DNA of 35,767 nt from Candidatus Thioglobus sp. (GCA_012959965.1 DUCF01000017.1:1-35767); one strand, 5' to 3'. Shown: positions 24,049-33,294, numbered from the stretch's first letter. A program made the numbers and translations. The notes: generated by a model from the letters alone, not told the origin.

Positions 24049-24462
24049 TTAACTTTGCGTCCAAGGCATGCCGTCATGACGCCAGCCATTTAAATTACCG
24101 CGTTGATCGTGCTCGTCAAGATCCCCCTCAAAGCCGCTAGCAACATGCGAAACATGAGTAAAGCCACTGGCCTCAAGACACTTAAGTGCCTCATTAGAGC
24201 GGTATCCACTGCGACACATTAGGATAATTTCCGTATCAAGTGTATCGTCACACTCCGAGAGTTGTTTTTTCACCGCATCAGAAAATCCCTGGGCATTGGG
24301 CTGCCAATTAGGCTCATCTGCCCACGGTATTAAAACAGAATTATTGGGAAAACCAACAAACTTGTGTTCGGCTTCACAGCGCACATCAACAAATAAAGAA
24401 TTGGGATTATTTGCAAGCCTTTCAAAGGCTTGTTTGGGTAATAAATTACGCTTATAAGACAT
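24049..24462 (-). CDS. Rhodanese-domain protein
   Basis: 137 residues forming one rhodanese domain. The active-site loop is CRSGYRSNEA with the persulfide-carrying cysteine at 83, preceded by LFVDVRCEAEHKFVG. It would transfer sulfane sulfur to a thiol acceptor; the CRSGxRS loop is the common single-domain type. ATG 24462 is preceded by GGAG and preferred to the GTG two codons upstream. It converges on uvrD with a 7-base gap. Confidence 0.9.
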   Translation of the reverse strand: MSYKRNLLPKQAFERLANNPNSLFVDVRCEAEHKFVGFPNNSVLIPWADEPNWQPNAQGFSDAVKKQLSECDDTLDTEIILMCRSGYRSNEALKCLEASGFTHVSHVASGFEGDLDEHDQRGNLNGWRHDGMPWTQS

Positions 24463-24546
24463 TTTCACTCCGTAAGATTAGAACTCAATAATGGCATCAA
24501 TATTATCATAATTCAAAGATCGAATCTGGCGCTTACGATAAAAAAA

Positions 24547-25869
24547 TTACGACTTTTTAACAAACAAAGCAATCGATTCCACATGCGCCGTTTGCGGGAA
24601 CATATCCATGACGCCTGCTTTTTCCAATTGATAGCCCAATTCGAGCAATTTCGCCGTGTCCCTGGCAAGCGTTGCTGGATTACAAGACACATAGACCAGT
24701 CGCTCAACACCGAGTTTCGGCAACAATTCAACAATTTCAATCGCACCTGTACGCGCAGGATCAATTAAGGCTTTATTGTAAGTATGACCCCTGAACCATT
24801 CAAAACCGCTCACATCCTCAAATAAATCCGCTTTGTAAAAAGACGCATTGTCGATACCGTTGCGCTCAGCATTTTCCTTTGCTCTCTCAATTAAACCTTT
24901 GTCCCCTTCTACGCCAACAACGCTTTTTGCATAACGGGCAATCGGCAAGGTGAAATTACCCAGTCCGCAGAAAAGATCGATTACTTTATCTTCATCATTC
25001 AATTCCAATAACGACAAAGCCAAACTCATCATTTTTTGGTTGAGTTCAAAATTAACTTGAGTGAAATCAGTTGGCAAAAAACTCATTTGAATATTGTACT
25101 CTGGCAAGGAGTAGCTCAAATTCACTACGCTGTCCAGCGGTTTGACCGTATCCATGCCGCCGCTTTGTGTGTACCAAGTAATTGATAGTTGCGCAGCACA
25201 ATCTCTAAGCACGGCTTCGTCTTCAACTGTCAGTGGCTCAAGATGGCGAAGAATAAGAACGGTATCGTTCTCAGCAATAGCCACTTCAATTTGTGGGATT
25301 TGGGATTTGCAACTTAAACCCTCAATACATTTGGCCAAAACATCTAGATTATCGCCAAGAGACGGGTGTAGAACCTCGCAACGCTCCATCACCGTAATAA
25401 AGGATGACTTGCGCTCTCTAAAACCGACTAGAACCTTCTCTTTTTTGTGGACGTAACGAACACCCAGTCTGGCTTTGCGACGATAACCCCAGCTTGTCGC
25501 TTGTAGAGGGTCTAACCACTGCTTAGGCTCGATTTTTGCTTGGCCTATAAAAGCACTTTGCAGCCAAGTTTGTTTGGCATTTATTTGATTTTCGCTTGAT
25601 AAGTGCTGGAAAGAACAACCACCACAAATGCCGTAAACCGCGCACTTTGGCTCAATCCTATCTGGAGATGGTGTCAGAATTTCCACAACGTCAGCCTCCT
25701 CGTACTTTGCTCTAGATAAAGATCGATTGGCGATTACCTTTTCACCGGGTAATGCGCCGCGAGTGAAAACAATCTTATCGTCAACGTGAGAAATACCTCT
25801 GCCTTCATTCGATAAAGTTTCAATCTCTAACTCATACGTTTTGGCCTTTACTTTACGCCTTCTACCCAT
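24547..25869 (-). CDS. rlmD: 23S rRNA (uracil1939-C5)-methyltransferase
   Basis: 440 residues. A TRAM domain covers about 8-66; the iron-sulfur cysteines are C76, C82 and C85 in CAVYGICGGC, with a fourth in VMERCEV. The catalytic half has DLFCGLGNFTLPIA (SAM), ALIDPARTGA and YVSCNPATLARD with the nucleophilic cysteine. This four-cysteine layout matches RlmD (RumA) rather than TrmA. The start lies 8 bases inside the end of glcF, so it is probably translated from the glc mRNA. Confidence 0.94.
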   Translation of the reverse strand: MGRRRKVKAKTYELEIETLSNEGRGISHVDDKIVFTRGALPGEKVIANRSLSRAKYEEADVVEILTPSPDRIEPKCAVYGICGGCSFQHLSSENQINAKQTWLQSAFIGQAKIEPKQWLDPLQATSWGYRRKARLGVRYVHKKEKVLVGFRERKSSFITVMERCEVLHPSLGDNLDVLAKCIEGLSCKSQIPQIEVAIAENDTVLILRHLEPLTVEDEAVLRDCAAQLSITWYTQSGGMDTVKPLDSVVNLSYSLPEYNIQMSFLPTDFTQVNFELNQKMMSLALSLLELNDEDKVIDLFCGLGNFTLPIARYAKSVVGVEGDKGLIERAKENAERNGIDNASFYKADLFEDVSGFEWFRGHTYNKALIDPARTGAIEIVELLPKLGVERLVYVSCNPATLARDTAKLLELGYQLEKAGVMDMFPQTAHVESIALFVKKS

Positions 25870-27016
25870 CTAATAACTCCACCCAATGTTTAACAGGCAC
25901 TGGAGACCCTTTTTGCAAATGCATCAAACAGCCAATGTTGCTAGTGACAATCATTTCTGGATTTGATTTGGTTAAATGTGTGATCTTATTTGATCTTAGC
26001 TCTTTGGCCAACTTGGGCTGAAATATCGCATAAGTGCCCGCCGAACCGCAACACAGATGCGAGTCTGTCACCGGTATTTGTGTATAGCCAAATTGGCCTA
26101 ATAACGATTCCACTAAACCGCCTAGTTGCTGACCGTGTTGCATTGTACAGGGCTCATGGTAAGAGATATTTTTTTCACTCAAATGCAATTGAGAAAGATC
26201 TTCTTTTGATAAAAATTCGGCGATATCTTGCGTGTGTGAGGCAACCAATAACGCCTTAGCGTGATACTCATCCTCCTTATCAAAGAGTGATGGATAGTCT
26301 TTCACCATGACACCGCAGCCACTGGCACTGGAAAGTATGACTTCAATGCCATTTTCTAGTTGTCCTTGCCATGCATCAATATTGCCTTTAACCTTGCGAA
26401 TCGCCTCCTCAGAGGCTGCCAAATGCTGATCAATCGCGCCACAACACTGACTCTGCGAGCCTTCAACTACAGCAATATTCAGTTTGGCTAAAATGTTTTT
26501 AATGCTGTGATTAATATTCGGCGCCAAGGTTGGCTGTACGCAGCCACCCAATAAAAGAACTTTACGCATACTGTTTTCAACTTTGAGTTTGCTGCCTACT
26601 TTGCCAGAATGGCGGAAAAAATAACCAACCGGCTTAAACAGCAAAGGCGTTGTTAAAAACTTGCGAACAAGGGTACGATAGTTTTTTTGCCAAAAAGGAC
26701 GTTTAGTTTCAAGAAAATCTCTACCGATATCGAGCAGTTGTGAATACTCAACACCAGATGGGCAAGTTGTCTCACACGAGCGGCACGTGAGACAACTATC
26801 TAAATGCTTTAAAGTATGGAAACTTGCTTGATTGTCTTCAAGCGCCGATTGCATTAAATAAATGCGTCCTCTTGGCGAATCGAGCTCGTCACCAAGCAGC
26901 TGGTAGGTTGGACAAGTAGCTAAACAAAAACCACAATGCACACAAGCACCAATCACCTTGTTGGCTTTTTGATTGGCAAAGTCAGTGAGTGAGGCCTGTT
27001 TAACCGAGGAGTGCAT
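25862..27016 (-). CDS. glcF: Glycolate oxidase iron-sulfur subunit
   Basis: 384 residues. Two 4Fe-4S ferredoxin motifs are present: C25/C28/C31/C35 (CVHCGFCLATCP) and C75/C78/C81/C85 (CLTCRSCETTCP). Two CCG domains follow (QCCGAIDQH and HLCCGSAGTYAIF). GlcF passes electrons from the flavin subunits toward the quinone pool. The ATG overlaps the glcE stop (TAATG). Length is close to E. coli GlcF. Confidence 0.94.
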   Translation of the reverse strand: MHSSVKQASLTDFANQKANKVIGACVHCGFCLATCPTYQLLGDELDSPRGRIYLMQSALEDNQASFHTLKHLDSCLTCRSCETTCPSGVEYSQLLDIGRDFLETKRPFWQKNYRTLVRKFLTTPLLFKPVGYFFRHSGKVGSKLKVENSMRKVLLLGGCVQPTLAPNINHSIKNILAKLNIAVVEGSQSQCCGAIDQHLAASEEAIRKVKGNIDAWQGQLENGIEVILSSASGCGVMVKDYPSLFDKEDEYHAKALLVASHTQDIAEFLSKEDLSQLHLSEKNISYHEPCTMQHGQQLGGLVESLLGQFGYTQIPVTDSHLCCGSAGTYAIFQPKLAKELRSNKITHLTKSNPEMIVTSNIGCLMHLQKGSPVPVKHWVELLDG

Positions 27017-27576
27017 TAAACAAAAACTCCGTACGGATCAAAAATTTGTTTTAATTTCTGGGTTAATGACGCATGTAGTGCAGAAGTATTTTGTTGTGGT
27101 TTTGGTTTTTTCTGATGATTCAGAGCCGCAGCCGTTGGCAATATTTTAAAACTCATTTGCGTGATAAGCGCCAGCCGGCCTTTTGAGCCAACCAACAACC
27201 TGGAGACATCGTAACCGGCAACATTTTTCATTACTTGGCCGCCAAAATTCATCAATTGGCCTTTGCCATTAATAATTTGTACGCCCAAAATGGCATCTGC
27301 AAAGTCCGCACCCGAACTCGCATACAGTGCACCAATGGTTTGTTCTGGATTATCGGTGTAAAAAGTAAGTGCTTGATTATTTTTCTTGAGAATTTTCTCG
27401 ATTTCCGCAATTGAAGTGCCGGCTTTCAAAGTAATCACAAGCTCTTCGGGGTGGTATTCAACAATACCAGAATAAGCGCTCATGTCGATATTCTCTAGCG
27501 ATTCTGAGCGTGCTCCGCCAATGTGAATTTGCTCACTTTCTTTGATTAACTGTTGAAACTCTGCAATCGATTTCAT
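27016..27576 (-). CDS. glcE: Glycolate oxidase FAD-binding subunit, shortened
   Basis: 186 residues, about half of the 350-residue E. coli GlcE. The FAD-binding-4 part is recognisable: GIVEYHPEELVITLKAGTSIAEIE, ADAILGVQIINGKGQLMNFGGQVMKNVAGYDVSRLLVGSKG-type sequence and ALITQMSFKILP. Then, after a linker rich in K, P and Q, it jumps to LTQKLKQIFDPYGVF, equivalent to the extreme C-terminus. The middle 150 or so residues are absent with the frame intact, so this is a compact form, not a frameshift. Its position between glcD and glcF and normal overlaps argue for function. Confidence 0.88.
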   Translation of the reverse strand: MKSIAEFQQLIKESEQIHIGGARSESLENIDMSAYSGIVEYHPEELVITLKAGTSIAEIEKILKKNNQALTFYTDNPEQTIGALYASSGADFADAILGVQIINGKGQLMNFGGQVMKNVAGYDVSRLLVGSKGRLALITQMSFKILPTAAALNHQKKPKPQQNTSALHASLTQKLKQIFDPYGVFV

Positions 27577-27586
27577 TAAAGCCCCC

Positions 27587-29017
27587 TCAAAAACGATCTA
27601 ACTCTGGATGCGGTAATTCACCGTGATGCACGTGCATATTACCCAACTCTGCACAACGATGCAGCTCTGGTACTGCTTTGCCCGGATTGAGTAGTGACTG
27701 TGGATCAAACACTGCTTTTATTTGGTGAAAAACCTCAATCTCTGCAGCACTGTATTGTACACACATGGCGTCTAATTTTTCAATACCAACGCCGTGCTCT
27801 CCTGTAATCGAGCCGCCCACAGCAACGCAATGCTTGAGAATGTCCATGCCAAAAGCTTCTGCTTTATCGATCTCACCTGGCTTGCCAGCATTATAAAGAA
27901 TCAATGGATGAAGGTTGCCATCACCGGCGTGAAAAACATTAGCAACACGGAGCTGATAATGTTCTGATAATTCGTTAATTTTCTCCAATACGCCAGCCAA
28001 ATGACGCTTTGGAATTGTGCCGTCCATACAATAATAATCTGGCGCAAGTCTTCCTACCGCAGGGAAGGCTGATTTACGCCCTTTCCACAACAATAAGCGC
28101 TCTGCTTCATTCTCAGAAACTTTAATGGTTGAAGCGCCGGCAAGAATTTTCAACGCCGCCTCAAGCTCCGCTTCTACCGATTCCACTTCGCCGTCGAGCT
28201 CACACAACAATAACGCCTCCGCGTCTAACGGATAACCAGCATGTGCAAAGGCCTCAGAAGCCTCAATAGCAAATTTATCCATCATCTCTAAACCTGCTGG
28301 AACAATGCCAGCCTTGATGATATCCGCCACAGCATTGGCGCATTCTCTGACTGTGTCAAAACCTGCCATCACCAGTTTTGCAAGCGCTGGTTTTCTGGTG
28401 AGTTTGACGGTAATTTCAGTAATAACACCGAGTAGTCCCTCAGAACCGTTCATCAGGGCTAACAAACCCAAACCCTCGTCACTACGGCTCAAAATCAACT
28501 CTTCGCCATCCATTGTGAGCATTTTGATCGCCTCAACATTATGCACGGTTAAGCCGTATTTAAGACAGTGCACACCACCAGAATTTTCAGCAACATTACC
28601 GCCAATGGTGCATGCGATTTGCGAAGATGGGTCCGGCGCATAATACAAACCGTGCTCGGCAACCGCCTCACTAATCGCTAAATTTCGAACGCCTGGCTCA
28701 ACAACGGCCAATTGCTTTTCGACATCAATCGATAAAATTTGAGTCATTTTTGACAACCCAAGTACCACACAGCCTTCAAGCGGTGTCGCACCACCTGAAA
28801 GGCCTGTGCCAGCACCACGAGTCACTACCGGTGTTTTTGTTCTTCGACAAATTTTGAGTACAGCTTTGACTTGTTCAACACTTTTAGGCAGCGCCACAGC
28901 CATTGGTTTTTGTTTGTAAACACTGAGTCCATCACACTCAAAAGCGCGAGTATTCTCACTGCCGTAAATGACGCTACCCTTGGGTAAGGCATGGGATAAC
29001 TGACTACTGACTGACAT
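27587..29017 (-). CDS. glcD: Glycolate oxidase catalytic subunit
   Basis: 476 residues from the chosen start; oxidises glycolate to glyoxylate with FAD. Closely GlcD-like throughout: VVTRGAGTGLSGGATPLE (FAD loop), YYAPDPSSQIACTIGGNVAENSGG, GGVHCLKYGLTVHNVE, GLEMMDKFAIEA, ANVFHAGDGNLHPLI, GSITGEHGVG and the C-terminal MHVHHGELPHPELDRF. The open frame extends up to 29119 through the 18-bp repeats, but that part would encode NLNHNV repeats absent from known GlcD. I choose ATG 29017; ATG 29026 is an alternative three codons upstream. It leads the glcDEF-rlmD operon, divergent from the aminotransferase. Confidence 0.95.
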   Translation of the reverse strand: MSVSSQLSHALPKGSVIYGSENTRAFECDGLSVYKQKPMAVALPKSVEQVKAVLKICRRTKTPVVTRGAGTGLSGGATPLEGCVVLGLSKMTQILSIDVEKQLAVVEPGVRNLAISEAVAEHGLYYAPDPSSQIACTIGGNVAENSGGVHCLKYGLTVHNVEAIKMLTMDGEELILSRSDEGLGLLALMNGSEGLLGVITEITVKLTRKPALAKLVMAGFDTVRECANAVADIIKAGIVPAGLEMMDKFAIEASEAFAHAGYPLDAEALLLCELDGEVESVEAELEAALKILAGASTIKVSENEAERLLLWKGRKSAFPAVGRLAPDYYCMDGTIPKRHLAGVLEKINELSEHYQLRVANVFHAGDGNLHPLILYNAGKPGEIDKAEAFGMDILKHCVAVGGSITGEHGVGIEKLDAMCVQYSAAEIEVFHQIKAVFDPQSLLNPGKAVPELHRCAELGNMHVHHGELPHPELDRF

Positions 29018-29040
29018 GAGGGTCATTATCCAGTGATTTG

Positions 29041-29085
29041 AATTCACGTTGTGATTTAAATTCACGTTGTGATTTAAATTCACGC
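29041..29085. repeat. 18-bp direct repeats in the glcD/aminotransferase spacer
   Basis: AATTCACGTTGTGATTTA occurs exactly at 29041-29058 and 29059-29076, followed by a partial third copy (AATTCACGC, 29077-29085) and preceded by a GTGATTTG remnant at 29033-29040. Each full unit contains the small palindrome TCAC-GTT-GTGA. The partial copy forms a different inverted repeat, AAATTCA-N8-TGAATTT. They lie 24 bases upstream of glcD, so they could be regulator sites or simple slippage repeats. Confidence 0.85.
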
Positions 29086-29183
29086 TGCTATGAATTTTTT
29101 TACAACCGCCAAAATTCAAATGTAAGATAATACGCGCCAGTACTTAACTGTCTTCTTTTTTTAATCATCCAAAAAAACATATC

Positions 29184-30293
29184 ATGCAATCATTTAATCC
29201 ACCTGTAAGAACACTCATGGGTCCTGGTCCATCAAATGTTCACCCTAGAATTCTTAGCGCAATGGCTAGACCAACTATTGGTCACCTAGATCCTGCCTTT
29301 GTTAGCATGATGGACGAAGTTAAAGAAATGCTGAAAATTGCGTTCAAAACTGAAAATGACTTAACAATGCCTGTGTCTGCACCAGGTTCTGCAGGTATGG
29401 AAGCATGTTTTGCAAACTTAGTTGAGCCAGGAGATAAAGTCATCGTTTGTAGTAACGGTGTTTTCGGTGGCCGGATGAAAGAAAATGTTATTCGTTTTGG
29501 CGGTGTAGCTGTCATGGTCGAAGACGACTGGGGCACAGCCGTTAGTGCTGACAAACTAGAGCAAACACTAAACGAAAACAAAGATGCAAAAATCGTTGCT
29601 TTTGTTCACGCTGAAACTTCAACAGGCGCTATGTCTGATGCTAAAAAACTTTGTCAGATTGCACACAAACACGACTGCCTTACAATTGTTGACGCGGTAA
29701 CATCACTTGCAGGCTCTGAGCTGCGTGTTGATGAATGGGAAATTGATGCCATTTATTCTGGCTCTCAAAAATGTCTTTCAGCCATGCCGGGTATTTCACC
29801 AATCAGCATGGGCGATCGCGCAATTCACAAATTGAGTAACAGAGCGACACCTGTTGCAAGTTGGTTCCTTGACATCAACTTGGTTATGGGCTACTGGGGC
29901 GAAGGCGCCAAACGCACATACCACCACACAGCACCTGTTAATACTCTTTATGGTTTGCACGAGTCTCTTGTGATGATGTGTGAAGAAGGTGTTGAGAATG
30001 CATGGGCAAGACATCAAACAAACCACGAATTCCTTAGAGATGGTCTTGAGGCTATGGGTATGAACTACCTTGTGAAGAAAGAAGATCGCTTACCGCAATT
30101 GAACAGTGTTTTCATTCCTGAAGGCGTTGATGAGGCAGCAGTTAGAACAACTCTTTTGAATGACTACAACCTAGAAATTGGCGCAGGTCTTGGCACATTA
30201 GCAGGGAAAGTATGGCGCATCGGCTTGATGGGCCACACTTCTAGAAAAGAAAACATTACACTTTGTTTAGCGGCTTTGAAAGACGTTCTTTAA
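29184..30293 (+). CDS. Serine/alanine--glyoxylate aminotransferase
   Basis: 369 residues, class V PLP aminotransferase. It opens RTLMGPGPSNVHPRIL with the P-G-P substrate loop, has SAPGSAGMEACFANL, HAETSTGA, IVDAVTSLAG (PLP-contacting aspartate) and the Schiff-base lysine K196 in SGSQKCLSAMPG; the R near the end (VWRIGLMG) would bind the carboxylate. It would convert glyoxylate to glycine using serine or alanine; the amino donor cannot be decided by eye. It is divergent from glcDEF, matching glyoxylate supply. No Shine-Dalgarno precedes ATG 29184 (an A-rich leader instead). Single gene with its own strong terminator. Confidence 0.9.
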   Translation: MQSFNPPVRTLMGPGPSNVHPRILSAMARPTIGHLDPAFVSMMDEVKEMLKIAFKTENDLTMPVSAPGSAGMEACFANLVEPGDKVIVCSNGVFGGRMKENVIRFGGVAVMVEDDWGTAVSADKLEQTLNENKDAKIVAFVHAETSTGAMSDAKKLCQIAHKHDCLTIVDAVTSLAGSELRVDEWEIDAIYSGSQKCLSAMPGISPISMGDRAIHKLSNRATPVASWFLDINLVMGYWGEGAKRTYHHTAPVNTLYGLHESLVMMCEEGVENAWARHQTNHEFLRDGLEAMGMNYLVKKEDRLPQLNSVFIPEGVDEAAVRTTLLNDYNLEIGAGLGTLAGKVWRIGLMGHTSRKENITLCLAALKDVL

Positions 30294-30311
30294 GCAACAA
30301 GCGTAAGACAT

Positions 30312-30342
30312 AAAAAAAGCGACCCGAAGGTCGCTTTTTTTT
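30312..30342. terminator. Bidirectional terminator between aminotransferase and ferredoxin
   Basis: GCGACC-CGAA-GGTCGC with a stable CGAA tetraloop, flanked by A7 and T8, so it works in both directions and closes both convergent genes. Confidence 0.95.
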
Positions 30343-30357
30343 GTGCCTAATAATTAT

Positions 30358-30597
<240 letters not shown>

Positions 30598-30691
30598 CTA
30601 TTCAACCTAATAAAATCTAATTAATACAACTGCTATAGCTGTACTTTCCTCATTCCTGAGGCTGCATATTTTAACTTATCAGAGCGAATAT

Positions 30692-30716
30692 ATTAATGAT
30701 TTTGGGTATCATTAAT
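30692..30716. promoter_or_regulatory. 9-bp inverted repeat upstream of the dual PPIase gene
   Basis: ATTAATGAT, 7-base spacer, ATCATTAAT, ending 22 bases before the ATG at 30739. It lies in the 144-base divergent spacer to the ferredoxin, and could be an operator half-site pair or a 5'-UTR hairpin. A smaller CCTCA-TTCC-TGAGG stem lies near 30648-30661. Confidence 0.5.
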
Positions 30717-30738
30717 GGTTTTTATTTCAGGGTTATTC

Positions 30739-31725
30739 ATGAGAGTTCTACTGCTTACATTTTCACTTCTTCTGTCTTCGCTCTCATTTGCCGCTCAAGA
30801 CGAGGGAGTTTTTGCCCATATTCAAACCAATAAAGGTGAAATTGTTGTTGCGCTTGCCTACGAACAGGCACCGTTAACAGTCATTAACTTTGTCTCCCTT
30901 GCAGAAGGCACCAAAGTCAGCAATAAAGACCTGGGCGTACCCTTTTACGATGGTGTTATTTTCCATCGAGTGATTGATAATTTCATGATTCAAAGTGGCG
31001 ACCCTCAAGGCACAGGAAGGGGTGGCCCTGGCTACAAGTTTATCGATGAATTCAGTGATTTAAAACACGATAAGCCTGGTGTTTTATCGATGGCCAATTC
31101 TGGCCCTACCACTAACGGCTCTCAGTTTTTCATCACTCACATAGCAACACCTTGGTTAGATGGAAAACACAGTGTTTTTGGCTCCGTTATTGAAGGCATA
31201 GATGTTGTTAACTCTATTGAGCAAGGCGATGTCATTGAGCGTATTACAATTCAAAGAGTGGGCGAGAATGCAAATAACTTTACTACCGGAGAAGGGGCTT
31301 TTAACGCCGCACTTGCACTCAAATCTCTTGAGTTGGATGCAGCACAAGAAAAGCAAAACCAGGCTTTTAAAGAGCTTGTTGCAACAACCTTTCCAAGTGC
31401 TCAAAAAAATGACTTGGGTTATTTTTCTATTACAACTCAAGCGGGCACTGGAGAGGGAGTAAAAGCCGGCAACAACATCGCCATTGAACTCTCAATTGAG
31501 CTGATTGACGGTACAGTTCTTCAACCACCAGGCGAACCCGTTCGATTCAGATTGGGCGGTGGTGAAATGTTAGGCGTTATTGACACCACCGCCCTCAATA
31601 TGGCGATTGGCGAAATGCGACTTGCTATCACCACTTATCAACAAGCATTTGGGAATAGAGATATGGGCATCCCTACAGACTCCATCTTAGTCTTCAAATT
31701 GAAGCGACTTTCGAGCGGAGAATAA
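30739..31725 (+). CDS. Periplasmic cyclophilin-FKBP fusion peptidyl-prolyl isomerase
   Basis: 328 residues with a signal peptide ([20 protein letters not shown]). Residues 23-175 form a cyclophilin domain with active-site residues in place: FHRVI (R77), [25 protein letters not shown]139 and H144. A helical linker (about 185-215) leads to a C-terminal domain at about 235-325 that follows the FKBP pattern: [54 protein letters not shown]. In that domain, positions equivalent to FKBP12 Y26, F36, D37 and W59 are L, L, Q and I by eye alignment, so its isomerase activity may be lost. ATG 30739 is preferred over 30715 because it gives the clean signal. Six bases before mraY. Confidence 0.85.
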   Translation: MRVLLLTFSLLLSSLSFAAQDEGVFAHIQTNKGEIVVALAYEQAPLTVINFVSLAEGTKVSNKDLGVPFYDGVIFHRVIDNFMIQSGDPQGTGRGGPGYKFIDEFSDLKHDKPGVLSMANSGPTTNGSQFFITHIATPWLDGKHSVFGSVIEGIDVVNSIEQGDVIERITIQRVGENANNFTTGEGAFNAALALKSLELDAAQEKQNQAFKELVATTFPSAQKNDLGYFSITTQAGTGEGVKAGNNIAIELSIELIDGTVLQPPGEPVRFRLGGGEMLGVIDTTALNMAIGEMRLAITTYQQAFGNRDMGIPTDSILVFKLKRLSSGE

Positions 31726-31731
31726 ACACCC

Positions 31732-32817
31732 ATGTTTCTCGAACTGATTAACTTTTTAGCATCACTTGATACAGGCTTTAATGTTCTAAACTACTTAACT
31801 GTTAGGGCGGTTTTCTCGATGATGAGCGCCTTGTTGATTAGTCTATTTCTTGGCAAGTTTATCATTGCCAAGTTACAGCATTACCAAATAGGACAAGTAA
31901 TTAGAGGGGACGGCCCAGAAACTCATCACGCCAAAGCTGGCACGCCAACAATGGGCGGAGTTTTAATATTATTCTCCTTTGTTGTCAGTATGATTGTCTG
32001 GGGCGACTGGCATAATAACTATTTATGGATTGTGCTTTTCACTGCATTTTCCTTTGGCGGTATTGGTTTTATTGATGACTACCTTAAGTTAAAACACCAG
32101 TCATCGGATGGGCTTAGCAGCAAAAAAAAACTGATCTTTCAATCTATTGCCGCAATTATGATCGGCGCTTTCCTGCTTTACAACGCCGAGAGCCCTATTG
32201 ACACTCAACTGTTTATCCCTTTTTTCAAAGGTGCCGGCTTTGAGTTGGGTGTTGTTGGTTTTTTAATTTTGAGTTACTTTGTCATTGTTGGCAGTTCAAA
32301 CGCCGTCAACCTCACCGACGGGCTTGATGGGCTTGCCGTCATGCCAGTGATTTTAATCAGTGGTGCCTTGGCTATTTTTGCCTATATTGGTGGCAACTAT
32401 AACTTTTCTAACTATCTTAATATGCCATTCATGCCTGGCACTGGTGAGTTGTTTGTAGTTTGTGCGGCCTTGATTGGGGCTGGCTTTGGTTTTTTGTGGT
32501 TCAACACTTATCCAGCCGAAATCTTCATGGGCGATGTTGGTTCACTTGCTCTCGGCGCTATTTTAGCGGTCGTTGCCATTATCGTTCGCCAAGAAATATT
32601 GTTTTTCCTAATGGGGGGTGTTTTTGTTGCCGAAACCCTTTCGGTCATCCTCCAAGTTGGCTATTACAAACGCACCAAAAAACGGCTATTCTTAATGGCG
32701 CCATTGCATCATCACTTTGAAAAGATGGGGTTATCAGAGCCCAAGATTATAGTGCGCTTCTGGATGATCACCTTAATTCTTATTCTTATTAGTTTGGCAA
32801 GCATTAAGATCCGTTAA
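31732..32817 (+). CDS. mraY: Phospho-N-acetylmuramoyl-pentapeptide-transferase
   Basis: 361 residues, ten predicted membrane helices. Hallmarks: [25 protein letters not shown] (the D-D pair), [25 protein letters not shown] and MAPLHHHFE (HHH motif). It joins UDP-MurNAc-pentapeptide to undecaprenyl phosphate, giving lipid I at the inner membrane. Normally mraY sits between murF and murD in the dcw cluster; here it follows a periplasmic PPIase and precedes dCMP deaminase. Confidence 0.97.
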   Translation: MFLELINFLASLDTGFNVLNYLTVRAVFSMMSALLISLFLGKFIIAKLQHYQIGQVIRGDGPETHHAKAGTPTMGGVLILFSFVVSMIVWGDWHNNYLWIVLFTAFSFGGIGFIDDYLKLKHQSSDGLSSKKKLIFQSIAAIMIGAFLLYNAESPIDTQLFIPFFKGAGFELGVVGFLILSYFVIVGSSNAVNLTDGLDGLAVMPVILISGALAIFAYIGGNYNFSNYLNMPFMPGTGELFVVCAALIGAGFGFLWFNTYPAEIFMGDVGSLALGAILAVVAIIVRQEILFFLMGGVFVAETLSVILQVGYYKRTKKRLFLMAPLHHHFEKMGLSEPKIIVRFWMITLILILISLASIKIR

Positions 32818-32841
32818 TAACCATAGTAAAATGCTCGACTT

Positions 32842-33294
32842 ATGAATACATTAGACAAATGGGACAACCGCTACTTATCGCTCGCGAAAGAAGTTGCTAC
32901 TTGGTCCAAAGACCCATCAACTCAAGTAGGTGCGGTGACTGTTGGCGCTAAGAAAGAAGTGCTATCACAGGGCTTTAACGGCTTTCCAAGAGGGATTAAG
33001 GATACGGACGAGCGCTACAATCACCGAGAAACCAAGTATAAATTTGTTGTGCACGCTGAAATGAACGCTATTTATAACGCCACCTATTCGGGCACTTCGC
33101 TTGACGGTGCGACGCTCTACATATACGGCCTTCCTATTTGCTCGGAATGCGCGAAAGGTATTATTCAAGTGGGTATAAAAAAAGTTGTTATTGAAAAATC
33201 CAAAGAACTTGATAACTGGAATGAAAGCTTAAGACTCTCACAAGAAATGTTTTCTGAGGCCGGCGTTAAATTAATTATTAAAGGCGAAGACTAG
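32842..33294 (+). CDS. Deoxycytidylate deaminase
   Basis: 150 residues. Zinc motif HAE (H71, E73) and PICSEC (C100, C103); GFNGFPRGIKDTDERYN and the deaminase core are typical of dCMP deaminases (ComEB/DCD family). It makes dUMP for thymidylate synthesis. This is an alternative to the Dcd/dUTPase route used by E. coli. 24 bases after mraY, 3 bases before prfC. Confidence 0.92.
   Translation: MNTLDKWDNRYLSLAKEVATWSKDPSTQVGAVTVGAKKEVLSQGFNGFPRGIKDTDERYNHRETKYKFVVHAEMNAIYNATYSGTSLDGATLYIYGLPICSECAKGIIQVGIKKVVIEKSKELDNWNESLRLSQEMFSEAGVKLIIKGED

Noticed and set aside
29018-29119. N-terminal extension of GlcD with NLNHNV repeats
   Set aside because: The repeats are DNA repeats whose length happens to be a multiple of three; GlcD homologues start near the chosen ATG.
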